64,000 nucleotides of DNA from Anthoceros angustus (Eukaryota; Streptophyta; Anthocerotopsida; Anthocerotales; Anthocerotaceae). This document shows, piece by piece, positions 24,010 to 35,018 of the stretch. Location of the stretch: contig MU008207.1 of NCBI GenBank assembly GCA_010909165.1, positions 1 through 64,000 of the forward strand, in the 5' to 3' direction. Position 1 is the stretch's first letter. Each line of letters begins with the position of its first letter. The position numbers were made by a program, and so were the translations under genes. The notes below the pieces were generated by a model, which was not told where the DNA came from, did not search any database, and saw only the letters and a program-made list of their open reading frames with translations.

Positions 24010-24215
24010 CGTCCATCCGGCAGAAAGACCAAACGTATCCACCAAACCGACAAGAAACGTGAGCATCTCCTGCAGATGTAAAGTGATGGTAGCAAACACA
24101 CAATTCAACAACATTCACTGAATGTCTATATCCAGGAGAAAAACCAAACATATCCTCCAGACCGACGAGAAAAGTGAGAATCTCCTGCAGATGTTCATCG
24201 CCGTAGCAAACGTTT
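24010..24215. repeat. Imperfect ~112-bp tandem duplication
   Basis: 24010-24100 and 24123-24215 are diverged copies sharing AGAAAGACCAAACGTATCC-like and ATCTCCTGCAGATGT blocks. Read on minus they encode two versions of the same short stretch, possibly a duplicated exon of the decayed helicase. Confidence 0.55.
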
Positions 24216-24250
24216 CCCTTGAGGGAAACCTTCGCCACCAAGTGCAACAA

Positions 24251-25877
24251 GTTGCTCAGCTATGAGAAGAAATTGCATCAGTGACCCGTAGATCTATACC
24301 TGAGAAATGTATATGAACTTCATGTAGTCATGGACTTGATAGGCCCAAACTATTTCCTTTCTAGAGGACAGGTTGAAGGCCTTGTGGACAGGCCTCAGCG
24401 TACGCAAGCTTGCAGAGCCCTCGTCAAAATTTGCTCAGGACGCCGGATTTGAGTATGACGTAGAGCGTATTGAGAAGGAGAAGACTTGCTCCTGCCCAAG
24501 AACCCATGAGCCACTGGTAACCTGTTGCGCCTCAGGCCCTATAACCCTAAAATTGATCGTTCAGCTTCCAACATTCAATTTGGTTTCTAAAATCTTCGGA
24601 CAAGGGGGTATTTGGTTGTTTAATCGGGCTCTAAATCAGTCCATCCGATCAAGCCTTGAAATATTGCTTGCAAAAACTAAATGGCCACGTACATGTTGAC
24701 ATGGTGAGGGGTTCCTTGCGGTAGGACTTTGAGCAGAAACAGATCCTCTCGCTCATCAGGATGCGTGACATCACGTACATGATCAAGTAGGCTGATGTCT
24801 GTTTATGGTGTGGTGTAGCACCGTCGTCCTCCAAGATACACCTAACCAGGAACTGCCAACCTCTTCTACCCACATCTTTTGGAACTGCTCAACAATCTTG
24901 AGCGTCAGAAGCCCCAGGGTAAGCCAGCTTCCTAAGACCATACAATGACATGTGCAAAAACCATGAAGGTCTTTCGCACACATATCTGCTAACAAACGAT
25001 GTCATTGAAATGCTGACCCACAATCAGACAGTACCGTTTTTGGACCACAGGCTTACTCAACCATTGTAAGGTATGAAAAGTTGGGTCTAGGGTTGCACTT
25101 GATACTGACGAGAGAAATCTCCAATGGGGGCAGTAGGAGACGAATATCATGAAGTGATTCTTGAGCACCTCTTGACTGGAAAGATCGAAGAGTCTCCTAT
25201 ATATCAACAAGATAAGCGCAGATGTGGCTTGTCACTTGGCAGAGGCTTGCACTAATAAAAAATCTGAATTATTCCTGCGCACTGTCCAGTGAGAGCGATT
25301 CAGGTAAGGTTCCCTGCTGAAGTGTAAGAGTGTTTGTGCGGTTCAGTTCCAAAAGTGCTAGTATGCCGAGGACTTTTGCTTGTCACCATGTTGATGCATA
25401 TATGTCCTCCTCCTCGTGAATGATAAACGCAATACATAGCTGTGTGAACCTGGTTGAGCGCTTTGATCAAGATGATCATAGTCCCCTCCAGGTTCACGGT
25501 CTACACGTGCAGAAGGGCAATGCAAGGAAAACCTGTGATGTCCTACAGTGCCTACGCCTACTATTGGCTGGGCCAGCTTGTCACGAATTTACGCAGCTTT
25601 TCTAGTGTTTACAATGATTAATAAAGGGGCATAGGTGCATGTGCAGGGAGATCCCAGTCGGAGAGTCGGCTCGGTTTCAGCAAGGCTCCTAGGCAAGTGG
25701 CAGAGTACTGGAGATGCCTCTGGAGGTCATGCCCATCTCTGTGAATGCAGTGGCACGGGCTTTGAAGACGCGGAATATTGTGCTCGATTGCGATATGATT
25801 TCTACAGTCTCAAGCTGGCCTAGTATATATCAGTCCCAGAATGCGGTGTGTGCAAACTACCCAGCCAGTGCAGAGAC
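24251..25877. other. No gene established
   Basis: Minus-strand pieces (for example a THPDEREDLFLLKVLPQG stretch near 24760-24700 and a Leu-rich stretch near 25180-25060) could be exons of the decayed helicase gene, but no consistent splice model could be built. Otherwise empty. Confidence 0.3.
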
Positions 25878-28800
25878 ATGGCCAGAATGGCCATGGCCGG
25901 AGGCCTGCTGCTGGTCTTTGTTCTGGTCCTGATTGTGGGGACGCCAGCCTCTGCAGGAAAGGTGATCGTCAGCAACTGCCCAGAAGACTTCAATGTAAGA
26001 ACTCTGTCTGAGCTATGTTTTCATCTCAAGTGCCAGCTTTGTGTGTGAAGGATGCAGTGTGATTGCGTGATGGGTTGTTTCCAGTCATGGCTTCGGTTCT
26101 CAATGACGACGTGATTGAATGCCCCCGCTGCATAAAATTTCGTTGAATGCATTCACACACATTGGTGGCGTGTGTGTGGGGGTATGCAGGTGCAGTCGTG
26201 TGATTTGATATCAGAGCAGGTAGAGGGATCAGGGAGCGTGGGATTGAGGAAGACCTGCTGCATACAGAACCCGGCAGTAGCATCTGCGGCAGGCGAGATT
26301 TCGCTGCCAAACTCGCAGGTGTGCGTGTCGCTCCACTCCCATCCAGGCTACTGCGGTGATTGCACCACCGTTTGCAATGCAGGACATTCGTGCTTTCGGG
26401 GAGGGTGTGTTTCTGCTGCAGCCCTGCCCAATGTCGTGGGCCCGAATCCAAATGCCTCACCTCCACCTCCCCCTCCTCCCTCACCACCTCCCCACCTCCC
26501 TCACCACCTCCCCACCTCCTCACCACCTCCCCTCCTCACCACCTCCCCTCCTCCCTCACCACCTCCCCTCCTCCTCACCACCTCCCTCCTCCTCACCACC
26601 TCCCCTCCTCCCTCACCACCTCCCCTCCTCCCTCACCACCTCCTCCTCACCCCGCCCCTCCTCCCTCACCACCGCCCCTCCTCCCTCACCACCACCCCTC
26701 CTCCCTCACCACCACCCCTCCTCACCACCACCCCTCCTCCTCCCCACCACCCCTCCTCCTCACCACCACCCTCCTCCCTCACCACCACCCCTCCTCCATC
26801 ACCACCACCCCTCCTCCATCACCACCACCACCTCCTCCATCACCACCACCACCTCCTCCACCACCACCCCTCCTCCATCACCACCACCCCTCCTCCATCA
26901 CCACCACCCCTCCTCCCTCACCACCACCACCCTCCTCCGTCACCACCACCCCTCCTCCGTCACCACCACCCCTCCTCCATCACCACCACCCCTCCTCCAT
27001 CACCACCTCCCCTCCTCCCTCACCACCACCCCTCCTCCTCACCACCACCCCTCCTCCCTCACCACCACCCCTCCTCCTCACCACCACCCCTCCTCCCTCA
27101 CCACCGCCCCTCCTCCCTCACCACCGCCCCTCCTCCCTCACCACCGCCCCTCCTCCCTCACCACCACCCCTCCTCACCACCTCCCTCCTCCTCCCTCACC
27201 ACCTCCCTCCTCACCACCTCCCCTCCTCCCTCACCACCTCCCCTCCTCCCTCACCACCTCCCCTCCTCCTCACCACCTCCCCTCCTCCTCTCCACCTCCC
27301 CTCCTCCTCCCGAATCACCTCCCCTCCTCCTCCCGAATCACCTCCCCCTCCTCCCTCACCACCTCCCCTCCTCCTCACCACCTCCCTCCTCCTCCACCTC
27401 CCCTCCTCCTCTCCACCTCCCCTCCTCCTCCACCGCCCCTCCTCCTCCTGCCCCCTCCTCCCTCACCACCCCCTCCTCCCTCACCACCACCCCTCCTCCT
27501 CACCACCTCCCCTCCTCCCTCACCACCTCCCCTCCTCCTCCCCCTCCCCTCCTCCCTCCCCACCCCTCCTCCCTCACCACCTCCCCTCCTCCCTCACCAC
27601 CTCCCCTCCTCCATCACCACCACCACCTCCTCCATCACCACCACCACCTCCTCCACCACCACCCCTCCTCCATCACCACCACCCCTCCTCCATCACCACC
27701 ACCCCTCCTCCCTCACCACCACCACCCTCCTCCGTCACCACCACCCCTCCTCCGTCACCACCACCCCTCCTCCATCACCACCACCCCTCCTCCATCACCA
27801 CCTCCCCTCCTCCCTCACCACCACCCCTCCTCCTCACCACCACCCCTCCTCCCTCACCACCACCCCTCCTCCTCACCACCACCCCTCCTCCCTCACCACC
27901 GCCCCTCCTCCCTCACCACCGCCCCTCCTCCCTCACCACCGCCCCTCCTCCCTCACCACCACCCCTCCTCACCACCTCCCTCCTCCTCCCTCACCACCTC
28001 CCTCCTCACCACCTCCCCTCCTCCCTCACCACCTCCCCTCCTCCCTCACCACCTCCCCTCCTCCTCACCACCTCCCCTCCTCCTCTCCACCTCCCCTCCT
28101 CCTCCCGAATCACCTCCCCTCCTCCTCCCGAATCACCTCCCCCTCCTCCCTCACCACCTCCCCTCCTCCTCACCACCTCCCTCCTCCTCCACCTCCCCTC
28201 CTCCTCTCCACCTCCCCTCCTCCCTCCACCGCCCCTCCTCCCTCACCACCTCCTCCCTCACCACCGCCCCTCCTCCCTCACCACCACCCCTCCTCCCTCA
28301 CCACCTCCCCTCCTCCCTCACCACCTCCCCCTCCTCCCTCACCACCTCCCCTCCTCCCTCACCACCTCCCCTCCTCCCTCACCACCTCCCCTCCTCCTCA
28401 CCACCTCCCCTCCTCCTCTCCACCTCCCCTCCTCCTCCAGAATCACCTCCCCTCCTCCTCCAGAATCACCTCCCCCTCCTCCCTCACCACCTCCCCTCCT
28501 CCCTCACCTCCCCTCCTCCTCTCCACCTCCCCTCCTCCTCCACCTCCCCTCCTCCTCTCCACCGCCCCTCCTCCTCTCCACCTCCCCTCCTCCTCCCAGA
28601 TCACCTCCCCCACCTCCCAGATCACCTCCCCTCCTCCTCCCGAATCACCACCCCTCCTCCTCCCAGATCACCCCTCCTCCTCTTGAATCACCACCACCTC
28701 CTCCTCCCGAATCACCACCACCTCCTCCTCCCGAATCACCACCACCTCCTCCTCCCGAATCACCACCACCTCCTGCTCCCAGATCACCACCACCTCCTGC

Positions 28801-30516
28801 TCCTCCTTCACCACCACCACCCCTCCTCCCCTCACCACCACCACCCCTCCTCCCCTCACCACCACCTCCCCTCCTCCCGAATCACCACCTCCCCCTCCTC
28901 CGGAGTCACCACCACCTCCTCCTCCCGAATCACCACCACCTCCTCCTCCCGAGTCACCACCTCCCCCTGCTCCGGAGTCACCACCACCTCCTCCTCCCGA
29001 ATCACCTCCACCACCTGCTCCGGAGTCACCACCTCCTCCTCCAGAATCACCACCTCCACCCCCTCCAGAGTCACCACCTCCTCCTCCTCCAGAGTCACCA
29101 CCGCCTCCTCCTCCCGAGTCTCCACCTCCTCCTCCTCCCGAGTCTCCACCTCCTCCTCCTCCCGAGTCTCCACCTCCTCCTCCTCCCGAGTCTCCACCTC
29201 CTCCTCCTCCCGGGTCACCACCCCCTCCTGCTCCAGAGTCACCACCTCCTCCTCCTGCTCCAGAGTCACCACCTCTTGCTGCTGCTCCAGAGTCACCACC
29301 GCCTCCTCCTCCCGAGTCTCCACCACCTCCCTCTCCTTCGCGGCTACCTCCCCCTCCTCCAGTTTATGCTCCACCACTACCACTACCACCTCCACCTCCT
29401 CCAATCGAGGTCCCTGCCCCTTCACCATCTCCTTCAGTCAACACCAGTGCAACCCCGCCTCCTCCCCCAGTTAATGCTCCACCACCACAGCAACCACCGC
29501 CACCACTACCACTGCCCCCACCTCCTCCTCCTGTCCAGGTGCCTGCCCCTTCACCATCACCTTCAAACCACACTAACCCACCTCTTTCTCCTCCTCCTTC
29601 TCCTCCAGTCGAGGTGTTTGCCCCTGCACCATCTCCTTCAGTCCAGGCCAGTCCACCACCACCTCCTCCTCCTCCAGTCGAGGTGTTTGCCCCTGCACCA
29701 TCTCCTTCAGTCCAGGGCAATCCACCACCACCTCCTCCTCTTTCGCCACAAGTTTACCAATCATCTCCTCCTCCTCCTCCACCACCAAATTACCAATCAC
29801 CTCCTCCTCCTCCTCCACCAGTTTCCCAATTACCTCCTCCTCCACTAGTTTACCAATCACCTCCCCCTCCTCCGGCTAACCCATCATCACCTCCTCCCGC
29901 TCCACCGGTTTACCGATCATCACCTCCTCCCCACCACCGGCAGTTTACCAATCACCTCCTCCCCACCACCGCCAGTTTACCGATCACCTCCACCTCCTCC
30001 TCCGCCTGTTTACAAATCACCTCCTCCACCCCCGCCAGTCTACAAATCGCCTCCACCACCCCCGCCAGTCTATAAATCGCCTCCACCACCCCCTCCAGTC
30101 TACAAATCACCTCCACCACCACCACCAGTTTATAAGTCACCTCCACCGCCACCACCATTGTACAAGTCACCGCCACCACCACCAGTATACAGATCACCTC
30201 CTCCACCGACTCCGAAACCATCTCCTCCTCCTCCTTCATCACCACTGAAATCACCACCACCACCACCTCCCAAAAAAAGCCCTCCCCCTCCTTCTCCGCC
30301 ACCACCACAGCTGTCACCTCCTCCTCCTCCACCACCTAAGACATCTCCGCCTCCTCCACATAAGAAATCTCCGCCTCCTCCACATCAGAAATCTCCGCCT
30401 CCTCCACATAAGAAATCTCCGCCTCCCCCACCACCACCCAAGAAACCTTGCCCCTCCTCCCCTCCTCCGCCTCCTCCCCTCCTCCTTCAAAAAAGCCACC
30501 ACCTCCTTCTGAATAG
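25878..30516 (+). CDS. Secreted Cys-rich, extensin-like proline-rich protein gene
   Basis: Exon 1 (25878-25994) encodes a signal peptide (MARMAMAGGLLLVFVLVLIV...ASA) and a short tail; a phase-0 GT-AG intron (25995-26189) follows. Exon 2 opens with a compact domain holding nine further cysteines (to about 26430, ending CFRGGC), which I do not recognise. The sequence then becomes a 4-kb proline-rich tract. Clear wall-protein repeats (SPPPPPPPVYKSPPPP type, with Tyr available for cross-linking as in extensins) occupy 29700-30450, and the natural end is KKPPPPSE then TAG at 30514. The exon 2 frame is open to 29474, but the VYKSPPPP reading uses other frames, with apparent one-base losses in C-runs near 29935, 29965 and 30450. 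Either the assembly has C-run errors or the gene is damaged. Expected location: cell wall. Confidence 0.6.
26450..29340 (+). repeat. C-rich minisatellite (CCTCCTCCCTCACCACC units) with 795-bp higher-order repeat
   Basis: Units of about 19-21 nt built from CTCCTCCCTCACCACC repeat for nearly 3 kb, so the frame rotates from unit to unit and all three plus frames stay open for 2-3.5 kb. A block of about 620 bp (26816-27437) recurs almost unchanged at 27611-28232 with a constant 795-bp offset, a multiple of three. A third partial copy starts near 28300. The minus strand is G-rich with repeated GGG runs. Downstream of 28680 the units change to a CCTCCTCCTCCCGAATCACC type. Confidence 0.9.
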
Positions 30517-31380
30517 TGCCTGACGAGCCTCATTTCCACGGAAAGAGAAGTTCAACTAAAGCTTGCCCAACATGAAGATTGATGCCTCTTCTAGACTCAA
30601 AATCAGTTTGTAGGGGCATCAATCTGATCCACTTTGTGATCCAGACAGTTTGTAGGACATAGCTGAAAAGAAGACAGCAGTCTGCCTGAAATACCGGATC
30701 AGAGGAGCACAGGGCAGCATCAGGGCTACTGAGCTTGCTGATGCTAATGCAACTGGAGAAGTTCCAGGAACGCATGCCAATTTAAACTGTAACGGCTTCC
30801 TCTCTGGTCTTGAACCGATTAATTCATCAATGCCTGCTGTTGTCCAGCTTGACATCTGATCGCACCAGTTCAGAGCTAGAACAGACACGGTCACGGATAG
30901 CGAATCCTGTTTGTTGACACTAGAGCTAGCTTCTCAGCATGCCCGCAAAGCACACATTCCTTTTCCTTCCCACCAGCGCCTTCAACACCAACTTCGTCTG
31001 TCTTCCTGCTGCGGCCGCTCAATTTGTGCTCTCCACCTGAAGCGCAATGTCGTCTGTCCTTTCTCCTACCACACTTGTTTGTATGTACCTGCTGCTGCAC
31101 CTCAATGCCCGCCACTGCAGGTTTCTAACCAGCTCCTGCTACCATTCTTATTAGCTCTCGCTGCGGGTTTCTTGATAGCTCCTGTTGCCATTCTTGTCAG
31201 CTCTTGCTACCTGCCCACGACCCTACGTTGGTCCTCACATGACAACAGCATGTTCTCAGCCTCGTGTTCTCGCGCAAGAGAAAAAACTATGCAATTGCGA
31301 TGCTCAACGGTAGGTTTGATACAATGCTTTTCAGCCATGGAATCAAAGTGCTTACGATCCTCATCTACCAGTCCCTCGTG
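30517..31380. other. No gene seen
   Basis: 3' flank of the proline-rich gene. Frames up to 158 codons exist on plus (30911-31387), but they show no domain, no signal and unremarkable composition, and they run into the antisense PPR pseudogene. Confidence 0.35.
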
Positions 31381-31384
31381 CTAC

Positions 31385-32080
31385 TAGAAGGCAAGTAAGA
31401 GTAGCATCATCAGGCTGAACACCTGCAACTAACATCTCCTCAAAACAAGCTACTGCGTTGTGACCCTCACCGCAAGCATCATATCCACATATCAGAGCTA
31501 CCATATCACCACATCCTTTGCGGTCAAGCTGTCGAAGACCCTGCGCGCACCTTGCAGTTCGCCACATACATGTCCACCAGGGAGGTGCCAACCAGTGTTA
31601 TGTCGTCTAGCAGTCCTCTTTCCAAAATCCGTGAGAGCAGCTGCCTCCCCCTTCGCTTCCTCAAACACCAACGCTTCCTCGCGCAGGCCTTCAGAAGGCA
31701 AGCAAAAGTAATATGGTTATCCTCAATCAGGCCCTCCTGCTCCATTTGTCCACACAGAACAAGGGCCTTTTGGCCGAGCCTTTGCCGTGCATACCCAGCA
31801 ATATCAGGGTGATCCATGTCCAGAACCTTTCTGGCCCCGCTGCCACAAACGTGGCGTGCATCTCTCAGTTCGCCAACATTTTGCATACATGTCCAAACCA
31901 GGCAGCTGGTCCAAGACTGTGTCATGCAGCTATATTCTTTTCACATTCTGCGAGTGCAGATGCCTGCCCTTCTGTACGGCACCAACGCTTGCACAGACCT
32001 CGAGAAGGCAAGCAAAAGTAAGATGATCACCCACAATCAAGCCCTTCTCCTGAAGAAGATGGGGCGCACAATAAACGGTT
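31385..32080 (-). pseudogene. PPR protein pseudogene (several degraded repeats)
   Basis: On minus, successive PPR-type blocks appear in shifting frames: HLTFACLREVCASVGAV-like (near 32000), HPDIAGYARQRLGQKALVLCGQMEQEGL and ITFACLLKAC (31810-31700), LVGTSLVDMY (31600), VFDSLTAKDVVIW and GYDACGEGHNAVACFEEMLVAGVQPDDATLTCLL (31540-31390). These match the PLS-subfamily pattern of pentatricopeptide proteins used in plant organelle RNA editing. Stops and frame changes occur in every repeat, so it is not functional. The two ends of the fragment share AAAAGTAAnATGnTnA-like sequence, reflecting repeat units. Confidence 0.75.
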
Positions 32081-32302
32081 GAGGCCGTGGCAGGAACAGA
32101 AACCGCCCAAATTCTCTGCCACTTGATCTCAGCCAGAGGGCATGCTATGCACTCTTCTCTTCATTGCACACCTTCGATTGTATGCTTTGCCTGCAACCCA
32201 ACCATACCATCTTCATTCTTCTTCTTCTTCTTCGAGACCAGTCTCCACATTTTGGCTTGTTTTCGTAAGGAAAGGAGGTGTGGAGCTGGACCGGCAATAT
32301 CC

Positions 32303-34106
32303 ATGGAATTCCAGGTAGGTCTAGCTCGTCCCGTACGCAAAACAGTAAAGAAGTCTGACGAAGTGACCTTATCGTGTTTTGTCGTTTGCCTCTTTTCGGC
32401 GGCAGGAGCGACAGGAAGAGGTGGAGGAGGACGAGGACGAGGAGGACGAGGAGGAAGCGAAGGAAGCTCAGGCCCGCGATGCAGCAGGAGCAGGAGCAGG
32501 AAGTGCAATGGAGAACGGAACAGTGGTGGAGAAGACACGCTTCAGCCGCATAGTGGCGGAAGGGGAGAAGCAGCAGCAGCACGTGGTGGTGGTGGAGAGC
32601 GGGTGGCCAGTCCACCAGCTGCAGCACCACAGGCAGCTGCAGCAGCACCACCTGGAGGCGGGCAATCCCTATTCCCAGAATTCCCAGTCCCCGACCCGCT
32701 CCTTGGACAGATCACGCTCAACCGGCAGGCGCGGAGCCCGGAGATGGGAGAAGGTGCAGCCGAGCTGGAACTGGAGCTGCAACTGCCGCCCGCTCCTTCT
32801 CTGCTGCTTCTTCCTGATGATGCTGGTCTTCCCCACGCTGCAGTGGCTGCTCTCCTTCCCCCCGCCCAGCTTCAAGCGCCGTTCTCCCCCGGCATGCAAG
32901 GACCAGGCCAATGCCAGGGCGGGCTACGTTGTGTCTGATTCCGCAGTCTGCACAGACGCGTGCGGGAAGGTCTGCTTCCCCCGAATCCGAGGCCTTTGCA
33001 TCGCCCACAACCGGGTCACGGTCTGCGGGAAGGTGCACCCCGGAACCCAGCTCCCGGCCAGCCTCCGGCTCTCCACTCTGGGGACGCCACGGGCCAAGGT
33101 TCTCGTGCGGAGAGGAAGCTGCCCGGAACCAGACAGGGCGGATTGGATCCGCGGAACCCACATGGTGGCGGACCTGAAGATGATGCCGGTCGGGCCTGGC
33201 CTCGGCCCGAACCCGCACCACGAGGCGGAGAAGGTCATCCCTGCCATCCTACTGTCGCATCTCTACGGACTCAACAAATCCAAGCTCTTCTGGTTCGCAG
33301 ACCCATCGGATCCCAGCTCCATTTCCCGCTGGTCTAAGGGGCTGTTGGAGGCGTTTTCTGAGGGCCTGGAAGTGGAATTCCTGGACGTGCCGGGGCCCGG
33401 GGAGAGGGCGGTGTGTTTCGAGGATGCTGTGCTCTTCTCTGGGCTTACCAATGCCGGGTATGTCCCCGGGGCTGAGGCAAACGACTGGCTTCGGGAGCGG
33501 GTTCTGGGATACTGCGGGGTGGCCGGGAAGGCGGCGCAGAGGCCGCTGGAGGACGTCGTGTTGGTGAGACGCAGCAATTCGTCTCGACCCATTGCGAATT
33601 TGCAGGACGTGGCGGATGTGCTGCAGAAGGAGCTGGTGGTGGGCGTGCGGCACGTCACCAGCGGGGTTGGTGGGTTCTGCGACCAGGTTAGGGTTGTGGC
33701 GGAGGCGGATTTCCTGCTCACTCCTCACGGGAGCCACAACGTCAATGTGCTCTTTGCTAGGCCTCAGGCTACCGTGTTCGAGGCGTTCCCGTTCTTGTAC
33801 TACATTGATTGGTTCAGGAACTATGTGCATGCTGCGGGGCTGAACCACTACGAGCTGTACGGGACCTGGCCCTCGGAGGAGGGAGGCATGCCGTTCAAGA
33901 TGAGGGTTTTTGCGTTGCTGGTGGGCTGGCGGCGTTGCTTCTCTGTCAAGCAGTGCATGAACTACGCCAAGGGGCAGAGGATTTTTGTGGATCTGGAGCA
34001 GCTGGAGTCCGAGCTGCACAAGCTCACCATGACGTGCAGGATTGCTGTGAAAGATTCCTGGTGTCAGACTACGGCTGCATGGAATGCCGACCTCGTAGTG
34101 GGGTGA
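32303..34106 (+). CDS. GT61-family glycosyltransferase (DUF563), 570 aa
   Basis: Exon 1 (32303-32314, MEFQ) joins exon 2 (32406-34106) by a phase-0 GT-AG intron. The next in-frame Met (32508) is an alternative start without exon 1. The product is a type II Golgi protein: acidic, Gln/His-rich cytosolic N-terminus, Arg-rich stop, one membrane helix at residues ~131-153 (LLLCCFFLMMLVFP), then lumenal domain. The GT61 core includes LTPHGSHNVNVLFARPQATV at about residues 450-470, where most members have HGAxLTN, followed by FEAFPFLYY and a Cys-containing C-terminus. GT61 enzymes transfer xylose, arabinose or GlcNAc to wall polysaccharides or N-glycans; the substrate here cannot be read from sequence. 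The HGSHNVN form and the 130-residue cytosolic tail are unusual. Confidence 0.85.
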
Positions 34107-35018
34107 TTTGGATGAGAAGATGTATGCGAATGAAGCCATATTCGCTCTCTTTCTGGATAACATGAGGCATCGAGAAGCTGGATGGGTGGCTCAGGGTTGC
34201 TGTCCTGGACACATGTTTAGCAGGTGGAACACATTTCATTCCTTGTGTATCAAGTGCTACAATGGTGGCAAATGCTCCTTGTGCACATTTTTCTGAGCCT
34301 CATGGTGGTGGAGAGTCTTGTTGTTGAAAGACGATGTGAGTTGGTGATTGGACAACCCTAAAGCGGTCATGGAATGGAACACATCAGCAGCAGGGTGAGC
34401 GGATTTTTCCTACTTACCAGGGCTTTGAGAACTCGTTCTTTACCTCGACTGAGCAAACGAACTCGTGCATTCAAATGTCTCAGTGGTGTTGACAAGGCAC
34501 TAATTTTGTGAACTTTTACCATACATCGGACTTGTCTTGTCTTACTGCTTGCTATCCCTGCCTTTGTTGCCCAACAGTTCACTTCACTTCAGTGAGCCAG
34601 TGCGGACTATCGCAACTATTTCATCAGCTCATGCATGCGCATGCTGAACAGCGCAAGAGAGAGGTATGCTCTGCTTGTATGAGTTTGTTTTGGTACCTTC
34701 CTCGGAAGAATGCGGTCTCTTATCCCTTATCTGGTGGCAGATATTGAAGCAGCAGAGTGGGCAAGGAATGCGAAGGTAGAAAGAATGGTGCGCGAAAATT
34801 ATGAATGGGCACACACGGTTTTCTAAAACTTTATCAGTAGCAGACCGATGTCTAATTTAATAATTCTAAAATGTGAAGTCTAATTAGCAGCATTTAATTC
34901 TGCGCCTAATTATGACCACTCCGGAATGTGTAATGTGTAAAGGTGGAACTGTGAAAGCAAGTGTACAAGTTATCCACCCAACGCGCCATTGTCCTCTGCA
35001 CCTACTTCAACTATCTGG
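34107..35018. other. 3' intergenic region between convergent genes
   Basis: GT61 (plus) and PTAC13 (minus) converge here. No gene, repeat or structured RNA was found. AT-rich sequence at 34830-34920 is compatible with polyadenylation regions. Confidence 0.4.

Noticed and set aside
26356-29848. Two further giant plus frames (776 and 1,162 codons) through the proline-rich repeat
   Set aside because: They are the other phases of the same minisatellite. Only the frame entered from the signal-peptide exon and Cys-rich domain has an upstream rationale, though frame changes downstream keep the final reading open.
28856-29860. Glu/Val/Gly-rich minus frames opposite the proline tract
   Set aside because: Complement of the repeat; no start context, no domain.
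33249-34163. 304-codon minus frame
   Set aside because: Antisense shadow of the GT61 coding exon.
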